Part shown: one piece after another, positions 1 through 10,501 of the stretch | Position numbering within the stretch: position 1 is the stretch's first letter | How the letters are laid out: each line of letters opens with the position of its first letter | NCBI GenBank assembly: GCA_021828475.1 | Contig: JAJZIY010000010.1 | Coordinates: forward strand, 1 to 64,000 | Source: Actinomycetes bacterium | GTDB taxonomy: Bacteria > Actinomycetota > Acidimicrobiia > Acidimicrobiales > Palsa-688 | Length of the DNA stretch: 64,000 nt | Direction: 5' to 3' | The notes under the pieces: generated by a model | The model's input: the letters and a program-made list of their open reading frames with translations, nothing else | What the model was told of the DNA's origin: nothing | Database searches by the model: none | Position numbers and translations under genes: made by a program

Positions 1-127
1 CCGCGACGCACCGGGCACGACTCACTCGCTAACCCCCTTCCAGCGTCGATGACGACAGCAGGTCTCTACAACGCGCCCTCACGCACAGCGGCCAGATTCT
101 CCTTGACAACTGTTAGGGAATCTCTTC

Positions 128-880
128 TTACTTGAGGTGGGGGGAGGCGAGTCCGCCGCCCATGAGGAGCATGCGAAGCCTGTGGTTGTGGCGGTTTCGG
201 AAGCCCGGGCGATGCGCCGGTGGAGCTCGATGAGCCCGTTGACCGCCTCCGTGCCTCCGTTGGTAGCACGGCCGGTGGCTCGGGGATCGGGCATGTGACC
301 AGGCTGCGGAGGAGGTCCTGCGCTATATGCCGGCCCACGGCGAGGTTCTCGGTGCTGCAAGCGGAGGACAGGCGTTGGGCGACCTGCCAGGCGATATCGA
401 CCTCCTCGTGCGCCGGGTCGGCGTTGACGGCGGCGACAAGATGGGCGCGCTGGCGGTCGCTGAGGCGCTCCGCGCCGGCCCGCAGGATGGTCCGGATCCC
501 ATAGAGGGGGTCGGCTTTCGGCCACGACAGCCGAGGGTCTCTTGCTGGGCGCGGCGGCGGACCTCGTCCATTGCGGCGGTCCCGAGCTTTAGGATGTGAA
601 AGGCGTCGAGCACGGCGGTGTCTTCGAGGTGGGCGTCGTTAGCGTTCTTGTAGCCGTGGAGCGGGTCGAGGGTGGCTATGCGCACACCGTCGCGGAACTG
701 CGGCCCGCGGGCGTCGAGCCAATCGCCATAGGCCTTGCCCGACCGGCCCGCCACCAGGTCCAGCAGCCGGGCCCGTGGACGGCCATCGGCCTCAGGGGTG
801 AGGTCGACCATGCAGGTGAGCTCTTTGGGCCCACGGCCGCCCAATGCCGGTGGGAGCGGGGAGACATGGTGCGACACGTG
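128..880 (-). pseudogene. Decayed ISL3-family transposase (C-terminal part)
   Basis: Remnant of an ISL3-type DDE transposase. Reading leftward from about 880, one frame gives a segment with VDLTPEADGRPRARLLDLV and TLDPLHGYKNAND, typical of the ISL3 catalytic core. The similarity then continues in other frames: GRHIAQDLLRSLV, then NGGTEAVNGLIELHRRIAR, then MLLMGGGLASPHLK followed by TAA at 130-128. At least two frameshifts are therefore needed, and the N-terminal part is missing upstream, where the restriction gene ends. It cannot make an intact transposase. Bases 1-127 hold nothing I can assign; a terminal inverted repeat was not recognised. Confidence 0.75.
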
Positions 881-971
881 CGCGCCCGGCTTCTCGCGCA
901 GATGCGCGCCGGGCGTGTGGGCGGCGCGGCTGCTTCGCTGAAGGCGGCGCGGAGGTCGCTGCGGACGACGG

Positions 972-1745
972 TTACCGAGCGGCGTTTCTCTCGGTCAGGA
1001 GCTTGTCGATCTCCTTGGCCAGCATGCGAGGGGTCTTGAACGCGTACGAGCGCCAGTAGGAGTAGAACTCTTCCTCGGTCGCGAAGACCCCACGCCCCGC
1101 ACGGAGATCCTCCAGGAGGTCCACCGCCCCTATGTACTCCCGAGTCGTGCTCGACCTTTCGCGCGAGGCGACACGCCAGGGCTCGTGCACGAGCAGCTCC
1201 AGAGACTGCACCCTCCATTTGACGTTCTCGTCGAAGACGTACAGCCCGATGATGTCGAGGTGCTCCCGGTAGTCACCGAACGGCCGGCGGATACCTCCGA
1301 GGGGTAGTTGGGGGTGCCTGAAGTAGGTGTTGCCCGTGAAGAGAGTGATGCGGCTGATCGTGCGTACCGGTACGCCGTTGCGCGGCACTCGGATGCGGGC
1401 CATCTTCACGTCCACGGCGCGCGGTCCGCCGCCGAAATGCTCACCGGCCACCTCGAGGTCGGGGTACCCGCGCTCCGCTCCACGGATCCCCTTGGCGTCC
1501 GGGAGCTCCGCCAACCTCTCGATCAGAAAGTCGACGAGCGCCACCTCGATCACATTGGCTAGCGCAGCGGATTCCCGGGGGAGCGGGAGGAGGTGACCAC
1601 CTTCGTCCAGCTGGCGGGTGAGGTCCTCGGGGCCGGACGCGCTGAGCGGCCAGTCGTGTTCACCTGTCGCCTGGTAGACACCGGCCGGGTTGAACCTGAA
1701 CTCGGAGCACCGGGCACGTAACCAGTCCATGAGGCGCTCGGTCAC
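972..1745 (-). CDS. Type II restriction endonuclease, EcoRV-like PD-(D/E)XK fold
   Basis: Predicted 257-residue restriction endonuclease partnered with the cytosine methylase just upstream. The active site is visible as Pro95-Asp96, then Asp112-Val-Lys114 (GYPDLEV ... AVDVKMAR). The 16-residue distance between the two acidic residues equals that between Asp74 and Asp90 in EcoRV, whose catalytic lysine also follows at +2. Downstream, a stretch with ITLFTGNTYF and FGDYREHLDIIGLYVF resembles the EcoRV segment that follows the catalytic lysine. The start lies 45 nt after the methylase stop, so the two are probably one transcript. Recognition site unknown. The C-terminus abuts the broken ISL3 copy. 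Family call is from motif and context, not from a search. Confidence 0.72.
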   Translation of the reverse strand: MTERLMDWLRARCSEFRFNPAGVYQATGEHDWPLSASGPEDLTRQLDEGGHLLPLPRESAALANVIEVALVDFLIERLAELPDAKGIRGAERGYPDLEVAGEHFGGGPRAVDVKMARIRVPRNGVPVRTISRITLFTGNTYFRHPQLPLGGIRRPFGDYREHLDIIGLYVFDENVKWRVQSLELLVHEPWRVASRERSSTTREYIGAVDLLEDLRAGRGVFATEEEFYSYWRSYAFKTPRMLAKEIDKLLTERNAAR

Positions 1746-1790
1746 GCTACATCTTGCCTGGCGAGCCGCAGGGGGACGCGGATGTCGGGG

Positions 1791-2876
1791 TCAGCAGAGC
1801 CGTGCGATCTCGGCGGCGACCTTCGAAGCCAGGAGAGGCGGGACACTGTTGCCGACCTGAGCTTGGACCGAGCGGCGGGAGCCGACGAACTCGAAGTCGT
1901 CGGGAAAGGTGAAGAGCCGTCGCAGCTCCGGCACCCGGAGGCGGCGGCTCTCCCAGTGGAACGGTCCCACGTTGGGCCCAGGCTGCGCTTGGATGGTCGG
2001 GCTTGGCCTATCAGGATCGAGTTTGAGCAGGAACGACCAAAAGCGCGAACGCCACTCGAAAACAGGGTCAGCGTGCCCACGCTGGGCCGTGTAGAAGAGA
2101 TAGTTGTCGCCTGGGGGAATGCCAGGGAGCAGGTGCCCCCACTGGCCCCGTACGACCTCCTCGGGCTCGGGAGGAGCGTTGATGCCCTGAAGCGCCTCGC
2201 CTGCGGTGACGTGCGCCAGCCTGCCCTCCACGACCTTGCGCTGCTCCCATCGACCCGAGTGGGTGGCGCCCGGCAGGTCGGGAAGGCGCTCGCCCTTGCG
2301 GGCGCCGACGATGAACAGGCGCGGCCGCAGCTGCGGCACGCCGTAGTCGGCAGCATTGAGCACCCGCCAGGAGTACTTGTAGCCGGCTTCTGTGATCTCC
2401 TTGAGGAGCCGCTCGAAGGCGGGGCGGCTGGCACGGTTGTCGAAGGTGAGCGCGTACACGTTTTCCAGCACGAAGAACCGGGGCCGAGCCTCGGCGAGCA
2501 CTCTCGTGTACGCCTGGAGCAGGCTCGCCGCTGGGTCGACGCCGTTGCGCTTCCACTCCAGCCAGAAGCCCGACTTGGAGAAGGCAACGCACGGCGGCCC
2601 TCCGACCAGCAGGTCCGGTCGGGACCTGCCCAAGCCGGCCGCAGCCAGGATGTCCTTGGTGCCCACCCCGCCGGGGTCGCCGACCGCCAAGGGCCGCAGG
2701 TCGGCGCGCACAACCTCGAGCAGGCCGGGGAAGTGCCTGGTGGCGTTCTTCTCCATGGTGTCGGATGCATCGTCGTCCCACTCGACGGCCGCACGGACAG
2801 AGAAGCCGGCCGCCTCCATGCCGAGGTCCAGGCCCCCGGCCCCCGCGAAGAGCGATATGGCCGTGCCTGCCTGCAT
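1791..2876 (-). CDS. DNA (cytosine-5) methyltransferase of a type II R-M system
   Basis: A 361-residue C5-cytosine methylase that should protect the host site from the adjacent nuclease. All landmark motifs are in order: motif I ISLFAGAGGLDLGMEAAGF near the N-terminus, motif IV GGPPCVAFS with catalytic Cys96, motif VI ENV, motif VIII QLRPRLFIVG and motif X QVGNSVPPLLA. The region between VIII and IX is the presumed target-recognition domain. I chose the ATG at 2876 because motif I begins six residues later; a much longer reading frame upstream has no domain. The motif IV surroundings (FSKSGFWLEWKR) recall methylases of the SalI/HgiDII type, an impression only. Confidence 0.93.
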   Translation of the reverse strand: MQAGTAISLFAGAGGLDLGMEAAGFSVRAAVEWDDDASDTMEKNATRHFPGLLEVVRADLRPLAVGDPGGVGTKDILAAAGLGRSRPDLLVGGPPCVAFSKSGFWLEWKRNGVDPAASLLQAYTRVLAEARPRFFVLENVYALTFDNRASRPAFERLLKEITEAGYKYSWRVLNAADYGVPQLRPRLFIVGARKGERLPDLPGATHSGRWEQRKVVEGRLAHVTAGEALQGINAPPEPEEVVRGQWGHLLPGIPPGDNYLFYTAQRGHADPVFEWRSRFWSFLLKLDPDRPSPTIQAQPGPNVGPFHWESRRLRVPELRRLFTFPDDFEFVGSRRSVQAQVGNSVPPLLASKVAAEIARLC

Positions 2877-3090
2877 CTGGTCAGCTTGGCACAAGGCGTC
2901 GGCTCGATGGCGGACTCCGAGGAGCGGGGGTTGGAACGCCATGGAGCAGAGGCTACGGGCGTGGTCCGACGAGCAAGCCGCACGGCGCACGACCGACCAG
3001 CCAGGCCATCGCCGGTCCTGGGAGCCGAGGCCGGCCCTGAACGGCACAGTGCGACCGCGAAGCTGACATGAGCAGCGGATGAGATGGCCG

Positions 3091-3124
3091 TACAATGGAC
3101 GTACGCCCCAGTTTCCGCCGGAGG
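3091..3124 (+). promoter_or_regulatory. Promoter -10 and ribosome binding site of the TacAT-type pair
   Basis: TACAAT at 3091-3096 is a good -10 hexamer. I see no convincing -35. GGAGG at 3120-3124 precedes the ATG at 3132. The region also lies just upstream of the divergent methylase gene. Confidence 0.5.
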
Positions 3125-3131
3125 TTGACAC

Positions 3132-3413
3132 ATGGAGACCCGATCACGGCGACGCAGCCGGCGCATGGACCTGCGGACCACTCCCGAGGAGCGAGAGCTG
3201 ATCGACCGCGCCGTCAGGGTCACCGGCACCGACCTGACCGACTTCGTCGTCACCCACGCGTACGACGCCGCCCGCCGTGTGCTGGCTGGCCGTGACCACT
3301 TCGACCTCGACGCCGCCGCGCTCGAAGAGTGGGAGGCGGTCAACGCCCGGCGTGCCCGCGAGGTTCCCGGCCTCCGACAGTTGATGCAACGCCCCTCCCC
3401 GTTCACTGAGTGA
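3132..3413 (+). CDS. tacA: TacA-type (DUF1778) ribbon-helix-helix antitoxin
   Basis: A 93-residue antitoxin-like protein. The N-terminal half contains a ribbon-helix-helix type segment (RMDLRTTPEERELIDRAV followed by TDLTDFVVTHAYDAAR), the usual DNA-binding and dimerisation unit of DUF1778 proteins. The C-terminal third (FDLDAAALEEWEAVNA) is the segment that in this family wraps the acetyltransferase toxin. The next gene, a GNAT toxin, begins inside the stop codon (GTGA overlap at 3410-3413), the standard coupling of tacA-tacT pairs. By analogy the complex should repress its own promoter. Symbol by family analogy. Confidence 0.85.
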   Translation: METRSRRRSRRMDLRTTPEERELIDRAVRVTGTDLTDFVVTHAYDAARRVLAGRDHFDLDAAALEEWEAVNARRAREVPGLRQLMQRPSPFTE

Positions 3414-3931
3414 GCGGCACCTACCGCCCACCCGAGCCGCTCAGCGAGGCGCACGACCTCACCGGCTTCTCGTGCCGGTCGAGCGAGCAGACGGACTGGC
3501 TTCAGCGTCACGCGCGCCAGTCGGCCAGCACCGGTACCACGCGGGCCTTCGTCGTCGCCGAGCACGGCGACGACCGCGTGGTCGCCTACTACGCCTGGTG
3601 CATGGCCCAGGTCCACTCCGAGGCAGCCCCCGAACTGCTCCGCAAAGGTGCTGGCCGCAACCCCCAACCGGTTGCCTTGCTCGCCCGGCTCGGTGTCGAC
3701 GTCGACCATGAAGGCAGAGGGCTTGGTGTCGGCCTGCTCCAAGACGTCTTCGTCCGCCTCGCCGGGCTCTCGGCTGACATCGGATGTCGGGGTTTGCTCG
3801 TCTACTCCGAGTCAAGAGACGCTCGCGAGTTCTACCTTCATCTCGTGCCCGAGTTCGAGCCCAGCCCCACCGACGAGCTGCACCTCGTCCTGCTCATGAA
3901 GGACATCCACCGGACGCTGAAGGGCCGATGA
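3410..3931 (+). CDS. tacT: TacT-type GNAT acetyltransferase toxin
   Basis: A 173-residue GNAT protein. TacT toxins acetylate the amino group of charged tRNAs and stop translation. The acetyl-CoA pyrophosphate loop is visible as HEGRGLGVGLLQDVFVR, and the C-terminal GNAT strand carries YSESRDAREFYLHL with a Tyr in the usual catalytic position. The GTG start overlaps the antitoxin stop, so translation is coupled. Length and gene order match the TacAT family. I see no truncation. Confidence 0.87.
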   Translation: MSGTYRPPEPLSEAHDLTGFSCRSSEQTDWLQRHARQSASTGTTRAFVVAEHGDDRVVAYYAWCMAQVHSEAAPELLRKGAGRNPQPVALLARLGVDVDHEGRGLGVGLLQDVFVRLAGLSADIGCRGLLVYSESRDAREFYLHLVPEFEPSPTDELHLVLLMKDIHRTLKGR

Positions 3932-4083
3932 GTGCAGGCGTCTTCGGAGTGGCACCGTGGCGGCCACAGGGGTTACCAGCCGTCAGCTCTCTGACCCGCT
4001 TTGGTGCCCGCTAGTGCCCGGGGCACTGATCCTTCGCCCGGGTGGGTCCACCAACGGGCTGGGGGGGGTATCAGGCTGGGGGC

Positions 4084-4266
4084 ATGAGCCAGCGTGTGAG
4101 GGTGCGGCGGATTTCCGATGGGGAGGGTCGCCAGTTGCAGCGGATCGTCCATCGTGGTGGGGGCAAGACGATGGTGAGCGTGGTTCGTTATCGCTGGGCG
4201 ATGGTGGTGTTGGCCTCGGCGGGTGGGAACACGGTGGAGGTGATCGCCCGGCTGGTTCAGACCAGC
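4084..4266 (+). pseudogene. N-terminal fragment of an IS630-family transposase
   Basis: The first 61 codons from the ATG at 4084 (MSQRVRVRRISDGEGRQLQR ... YRWAMVVLASAGG) resemble the helix-turn-helix start of actinobacterial IS630-type transposases. After about codon 61 the similarity stops, the reading frame runs into unrelated sequence, and no DDE domain follows. It is a dead 5' stump between two toxin-antitoxin pairs. Confidence 0.65.
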
Positions 4267-4315
4267 CCGGTCTGCCCATGTCCTGACTTGCCTGTCGCCC
4301 GTCGTCGGGTGGGGG

Positions 4316-4621
4316 TTACAAAGCCAACGGGTGAGCGTGCTCCGCGATGAAGCGTTGCAGGTCGGCCACCGAGACCGCCGCCGGCGTCGTAGGTGTGGCC
4401 GCTCGCTCGGTGATCCACTGACGCATGAGCGTCGTGGCCGGGATCCCGAGCTCGGCGGCTTGGGCTCGGACCTGGTTCATGAGCGACTGCGGGAGTCGGA
4501 TCGACGATGACACCAGGACCTCGGCGGCCTTGTCGGTCTGGAGCGTGGCGTCGGCGAAGTGCCCGGCGACGTCGGTGGTGTCGTAGTAGTCGCGCAAGCG
4601 GTCGTTCTTGTCTTGGTCCAT
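4316..4621 (-). CDS. BrnA/CopG-like ribbon-helix-helix antitoxin
   Basis: A 101-residue protein whose ATG begins two bases after the stop of the upstream toxin-like frame. A central block, SSSIRLPQSLMNQVRAQAAE followed by LGIPATTLMRQWITERAA, has the spacing of a ribbon-helix-helix DNA-binding unit and is preceded by a segment (ADATLQTDKAAEVLV) like the linker of such antitoxins. Order toxin-then-antitoxin is that of BrnT/BrnA-type systems. It may also repress the promoter through the palindrome at 4902-4919. With its toxin partner broken it may be an orphan antitoxin. Confidence 0.7.
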   Translation of the reverse strand: MDQDKNDRLRDYYDTTDVAGHFADATLQTDKAAEVLVSSSIRLPQSLMNQVRAQAAELGIPATTLMRQWITERAATPTTPAAVSVADLQRFIAEHAHPLAL

Positions 4622-4623
4622 GG

Positions 4624-4877
4624 TCAGCGGCTCCTTTCCCGGAACGTTCGTTTCTCGGCGGCGGTCATGTCGCGGACGGTGACCACGAAGTCCCGGCCAT
4701 CGCTGGCATCGGTCACGACCACCAACAGCAGCCGGCCGGAGTCGGTCTGGCCCAGGACCTCGGTGGTGCCGTCGCGGCCAGGGACCACTAAACGCGGCTG
4801 GCTTAGAGGACCTGTTCCACTTCGACTGGGGTCACGTTGTGGCGGGCGATGTGGGTTTCGGAGTCTTCGGTCCACAT
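4624..4877 (-). pseudogene. BrnT-like RelE-fold toxin, frameshifted
   Basis: Starting at the ATG at 4877 (good Shine-Dalgarno GGGGAGG just upstream) the frame reads MWTEDSETHIARHNVTPVEV EQVL and then hits TAA near 4803. Shifting by one base restores the family pattern: SQPRLVVPGRDGTTEVLGQ, LLLVVVTDASDGRDFVVTVR and DMTAAEKRTFRERSR. Related proteins read VLYS at the break, so a single base is missing from the Tyr codon. As given, no full toxin is made. Either a real inactivating mutation or a sequence error; a 4-nt-spaced antitoxin gene follows directly. Confidence 0.72.
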
Positions 4878-4901
4878 AACCTCCCCGAACACCACACCAG
4901 T

Positions 4902-4919
4902 GTACCACGCAAGTGGTAC
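4902..4919. promoter_or_regulatory. Palindromic operator upstream of the BrnT/BrnA-like pair
   Basis: Perfect inverted repeat of 7 bp (GTACCAC-gcaa-GTGGTAC) 25-42 bp upstream of the toxin start. On the minus strand it overlaps a possible -10 (TACACT, 4904-4899). The location fits autorepression by the antitoxin-toxin complex. Confidence 0.6.
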
Positions 4920-5030
4920 GGAGCGGGACGGGACGGGATCGTGACCGCCCCATGCCGCAAGCCCGACGCCGACTACGCAACGACCGGTCTCGACATTGAT
5001 CGGCCAGAGTGCGCCCGAGCTGCGTCGCCT

Positions 5031-5067
5031 GGGTCATTCGGGGTCACGAGCGGTCATGCACGGTCAC
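5031..5067. repeat. Four GGTCAY iterons at exact 10-bp spacing
   Basis: GGTCA occurs at 5032, 5042, 5052 and 5062, each exactly 10 bp apart, with the sixth base alternating T, C, T, C. One helical turn spacing places all four on one face of the DNA. It sits 45 bp beyond the 3' end of tRNA-Ile, at the edge of the left island. Function unknown: integrase arm sites or an operator are possible. Confidence 0.6.
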
Positions 5068-5111
5068 CCCGGAAACCGCTGCTGACCTGCAAGGATATGC
5101 CTCTTTGCGAG

Positions 5112-5185
5112 TGGGGCTACTCAGAATCGAACTGAGGACCTCAGCATTATCAGTGCTGCGCTCTAACCGGCTGAGCTATAGCCCC
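5112..5185 (-). tRNA. ileT: tRNA-Ile (GAT)
   Basis: Cloverleaf on the minus strand with acceptor stem GGGGCTA/TAGCCCC and discriminator A, D arm GCTC...GAGC, anticodon stem CAGCA/TGCTG around loop CTGATAA (anticodon GAT at 5151-5149), and T arm CTCAG-TTCGATT-CTGAG. CCA is not encoded. Its position after gyrA and the DUF3566 gene equals that of ileT in mycobacteria. The 3' end faces the accessory island at 1-5 kb. Confidence 0.97.
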
Positions 5186-5249
5186 GAGGTGCGGGTGACC
5201 ACCCTGCCGGGTGGACCGAAGCTACAGGTTACACGACCGCAGCTAGCGC

Positions 5250-5951
5250 TCAGGCGTCCCTGTCGCTGACCGTGAACACCTGCACACCGCCGACCAGGTC
5301 GCTGATGAGGTTGTAGAGCAGCGCCGCCAGCACGTTGACGAACACCCCGAGCAGGCACAGCAGGGCCACCGCCGCCCCACCCCACTCGAGGGCGGTCAGA
5401 GGGTGCAGCTTGAAGCTGGTCAGGGCGAACAGGGACCGGACAAGCTTGTCGAGGCTGGTGATGAGGCCAAAGGTGGCGGCGACGTTCCATATCACGACCC
5501 CGGCGACCACCAGTACCACCCACACGCAGAAGTAGAAGAAAAACGAAACCTTGAAGACGCTGGCTACGTCCAGGCGCCGCAGCACCCGCCGGTTGTGGAC
5601 GTCGCGCACCGCCTTGGCCCGCTTGGCGCCCTGGGCGCGGGCGTACTGGGCGGCGCCCCTGGCCCCTGGAGGCAGGGGTGGCCTGCGGTTGACCACCTGG
5701 GTGGGTGCACCAGGCCCGCGCGGGGCGGCCTGGCCGGGGGCACGCGGGGGCCCCGGAGAGCGCATACCGGGCTGCGCCCTGGTGGCGGCACCCCTCTCCT
5801 CGGGGGGATAGAAGGGGCCCGAGCCCTGACCGGCGTAGCGCGGCATGGCCGAGGTGGCGGTGTCCCACCCTGGAGGCAGTCCGGGGTCGGGGCCGGCACG
5901 GGTCGGCCGGCCGCCGCCTGACCGGCTCGACTGAGGGGCAGGATCAGCCAT
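5250..5951 (-). CDS. DUF3566 transmembrane protein
   Basis: A 233-residue membrane protein in the usual actinobacterial place after gyrA. The N-terminal 130 residues are Pro/Gly/Arg-rich and probably disordered. The C-terminal part is the DUF3566 domain, with two membrane segments: VSFFFYFCVWVVLVVAGVVI and GGAAVALLCLLGVFVNVLAA. The ATG at 5951 shares a base with the gyrA stop (TGATG), suggesting translational coupling; an in-frame GTG at 5954 is an alternative start. Function unknown; homologues near mycobacterial gyrA are linked to envelope or division by context only. Confidence 0.85.
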   Translation of the reverse strand: MADPAPQSSRSGGGRPTRAGPDPGLPPGWDTATSAMPRYAGQGSGPFYPPEERGAATRAQPGMRSPGPPRAPGQAAPRGPGAPTQVVNRRPPLPPGARGAAQYARAQGAKRAKAVRDVHNRRVLRRLDVASVFKVSFFFYFCVWVVLVVAGVVIWNVAATFGLITSLDKLVRSLFALTSFKLHPLTALEWGGAAVALLCLLGVFVNVLAALLYNLISDLVGGVQVFTVSDRDA

Positions 5952-8434
5952 CACTCTTCATCTACAGCAAGCACCGGGGCTACCGACGCAACTTCTTGGC
6001 CGGCGTCCAGGCTGACTACGTGGACACCCGTTGCGTCCCGGCCCTGGCTGGATATGTCCCGGGCAGCCAGCCTGACGACGACGCCTGACGACGAGATGAC
6101 GAGGATCTCGTCCTCCAGGCCGATCGTGAAGGCCGCTGCGACGCCACCACGCTTGTTCGTGAGCTTTATCCCCCTCACGCCCTGGCCGCCGCGGCCCTGG
6201 CGGTTGAAGTGGTGCAACTGGGTGCGCTTTCCGTAACCGGCCGTCGTCACCATGAGGATCGTGGTCTCGTCGCGGGCGATGTCGGCGGCCACGACCCGGT
6301 CGTCGCCACGCAGCGCCATCCCGCGGACACCGGCCGCGTCGCGGCCCATGGCTCTGACGTCCTGCTCCGAGAACCTGATCGTCTGGCCCGCCTGGCTCAC
6401 CATGAAGATGTCGTCCTGCCCCGTTGTCACGATGACAGCAACGAGCTCGTCGCCGTCGCGCAGGTTGAGGGCGATGAGCCCGTCGCGGCGGCTGCGGTCG
6501 TACTCGGAGAAGGCGGTCTTCTTGACCTGCCCGAGGCGGGTGGCGAACAAGAGGTACTTGTCCGAGCTGAACTCACGGGTGTCGATGAGGGCCTCGATCT
6601 TTTCGCCCGGCGCCAGAGGCAGCAGGTTGACTATCGCCGTGCCCCGGGCCGTGCGCTCCTGCAGCGGCACCTCGTAAGCCCGCAACCGGTAGACGCGCCC
6701 GAGGTTGGAGAAGAAGAGCAGGTAGGCGTGTGCGGTCGTGTGGATCACCTTGGAGACGATGTCTGCCTCCCGCAGGTTTGTGCCCCGCATGCCACGCGTG
6801 CCGCGGCCCTGGGTGCGGTACGTGGAAGCCGCCACGGCCTTGATGTAACCAGCCCGGGTCATGGTCACGACCAGCTCGCCGTCCTCGATGAGATCCTCGA
6901 CCGACATCTCGCCCGGGTCGACCGTCACAGCGGCCAGCCTCGGCGTCGAGAAGCGGGCCTTGATCTCGCCCAGCTCGGTCTTTATCACCTCTCGCAGGAT
7001 GTGCTCGTCGCCGAGGATGGACTCGAGCTCGGTGATCGTCTGGCGCAGCTTGGCTACCTCCTCCTCGAGGTCGGCTCGTCCCAGCCTGGTTAGCCGGGCC
7101 AGCTGCATGTCGAGGATGTGCTCGGCCTGGACCTCGCTGAACTCGAACGGCGCTCCCATGAGCCGGTCACGGGCGCCAGCCCGGCTGTCCGACTCGCGTA
7201 TCGCCTGGATGATGGCGTCGATCATGTCGAGGGCCTTCAACAGCCCCTCGACTATGTGCGCCCTCGCCTTGGCCCGGCGCAGCCGGTACTCGGAGCGCCT
7301 CCTGACGACGTCCACCTGGTGGGCGACGTAAGCCTCGAGGGCCGTGCGCAGGTTGAGCGTGCGCGGGCCGCCACCGACCAGCGCCACCATGTTGACCCCG
7401 AACGACGTCTGCAACGGCGTCAGCTTGTAGAGGTTGTTGAGCACGACGTTGGCGTTGGCGTCGCGCTTCAAGGGGATGACGATCCTCGTCTCGACCCCGG
7501 CGGAGAGGTCCTGGATGTCCCGGATCCCCTCCAGCTCCCGGCTGTTGACGAGCTCGGCGATGCGCTCCTGGATCGCCCTCGAGCTCGCCTGGTAGGGCAG
7601 CTCCGTGATGACGATCTGCGAACCGTTGCGGGTCTCCTCGATCTCGGCACGCGCCCGCATGCGGATCGAACCCCGCCCGGTACGGTAGGCGTCGGCGATG
7701 CCCTGGCGGCCGAGGATGAGACCACCCGTGGGGAAGTCCGGGCCCTTCACGAACCTCATCAGGTCGTCGGGAGTCGCATCGGGGTTGTCGATCAGGTGGA
7801 CTGTGGCGTCTATCACCTCGCCCAGGTTGTGCGGCGGGATGTTGGTGGCCATCCCCACCGCGATGCCCTGGCTCCCGTTGACGAGCAGGTTGGGGAAGCG
7901 CGAGGGGAGCACCGTCGGCTCGTCGTCCTCGTTGAGGTAGTTGCGGGCCATGTCGACGGTCTCTTCGTCGATGCTCTCCAGCATGTGCATCGACAGTTGG
8001 GAGAGGCGGCACTCCGTGTAGCGCGCGGCGGCAGGGGGGAAGTCCGGTGAGCCGTAGTTGCCGTGGAAGTCGACGAGGGGGTCGCGCAGGCTGAAGGGTT
8101 GCGCCATGCGCACCAGCGCGTCGTAGATGGCAGAGTCACCGTGGGGGTGGAACTTGGCCATCGTCTCGCCCGTCACCTTTGCGCACTTTACGTGCGGGCG
8201 GTCCGGCCGGTAGTTCTGCATGTGCATCGTGTAGAGGATCCGCCGGTGCACCGGCTTCAGACCGTCACGGGCGTCTGGTAGGGCTCGCTGGACGATGACC
8301 GACATGGCGTACTCCAGGAAGGAGCGCTCCATCTCGACGTTGATCTCGACAGGCTGGACCCCAGTGCGGCCACCGCCCTCGCCGCTGCCGTCATTGTCCT
8401 CGCTGGGTTGTGGTGTTATCTCGTCGTCTGCCAT
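5951..8434 (-). CDS. gyrA: DNA gyrase subunit A
   Basis: An 827-residue gyrase breakage-reunion subunit. The catalytic tyrosine is Tyr139 in [10 protein letters not shown]. The quinolone-determining region reads [19 protein letters not shown] with Ser101 and Asp105 at the positions of E. coli Ser83 and Asp87, so no classical resistance change is present. The C-terminal beta-pinwheel contains a GyrA-box, QGRGGQG, which gyrases need for DNA wrapping and topoisomerase IV lacks. The start follows the gyrB stop directly. No intein is seen. Confidence 0.98.
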   Translation of the reverse strand: MADDEITPQPSEDNDGSGEGGGRTGVQPVEINVEMERSFLEYAMSVIVQRALPDARDGLKPVHRRILYTMHMQNYRPDRPHVKCAKVTGETMAKFHPHGDSAIYDALVRMAQPFSLRDPLVDFHGNYGSPDFPPAAARYTECRLSQLSMHMLESIDEETVDMARNYLNEDDEPTVLPSRFPNLLVNGSQGIAVGMATNIPPHNLGEVIDATVHLIDNPDATPDDLMRFVKGPDFPTGGLILGRQGIADAYRTGRGSIRMRARAEIEETRNGSQIVITELPYQASSRAIQERIAELVNSRELEGIRDIQDLSAGVETRIVIPLKRDANANVVLNNLYKLTPLQTSFGVNMVALVGGGPRTLNLRTALEAYVAHQVDVVRRRSEYRLRRAKARAHIVEGLLKALDMIDAIIQAIRESDSRAGARDRLMGAPFEFSEVQAEHILDMQLARLTRLGRADLEEEVAKLRQTITELESILGDEHILREVIKTELGEIKARFSTPRLAAVTVDPGEMSVEDLIEDGELVVTMTRAGYIKAVAASTYRTQGRGTRGMRGTNLREADIVSKVIHTTAHAYLLFFSNLGRVYRLRAYEVPLQERTARGTAIVNLLPLAPGEKIEALIDTREFSSDKYLLFATRLGQVKKTAFSEYDRSRRDGLIALNLRDGDELVAVIVTTGQDDIFMVSQAGQTIRFSEQDVRAMGRDAAGVRGMALRGDDRVVAADIARDETTILMVTTAGYGKRTQLHHFNRQGRGGQGVRGIKLTNKRGGVAAAFTIGLEDEILVISSSGVVVRLAARDISSQGRDATGVHVVSLDAGQEVASVAPVLAVDEE

Positions 8435-10387
<1,953 letters not shown>

Positions 10388-10501
10388 TCACTTCTGTGGG
10401 GTATGAGTACACAGCGCGGCGGCGGGGCGGCGCGAAGAAGAGGCGTTTGGCCGGCCCTGGGGCGTTGACCTCTGCGAAAGCCGCACCTGCCTCGATGTAT
10501 T

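Noticed and set aside
1742-3742. A 666-codon open frame on the minus strand
   Set aside because: It runs antisense or out of frame across the methylase and toxin-antitoxin genes, has no domain, and is a by-product of high GC.
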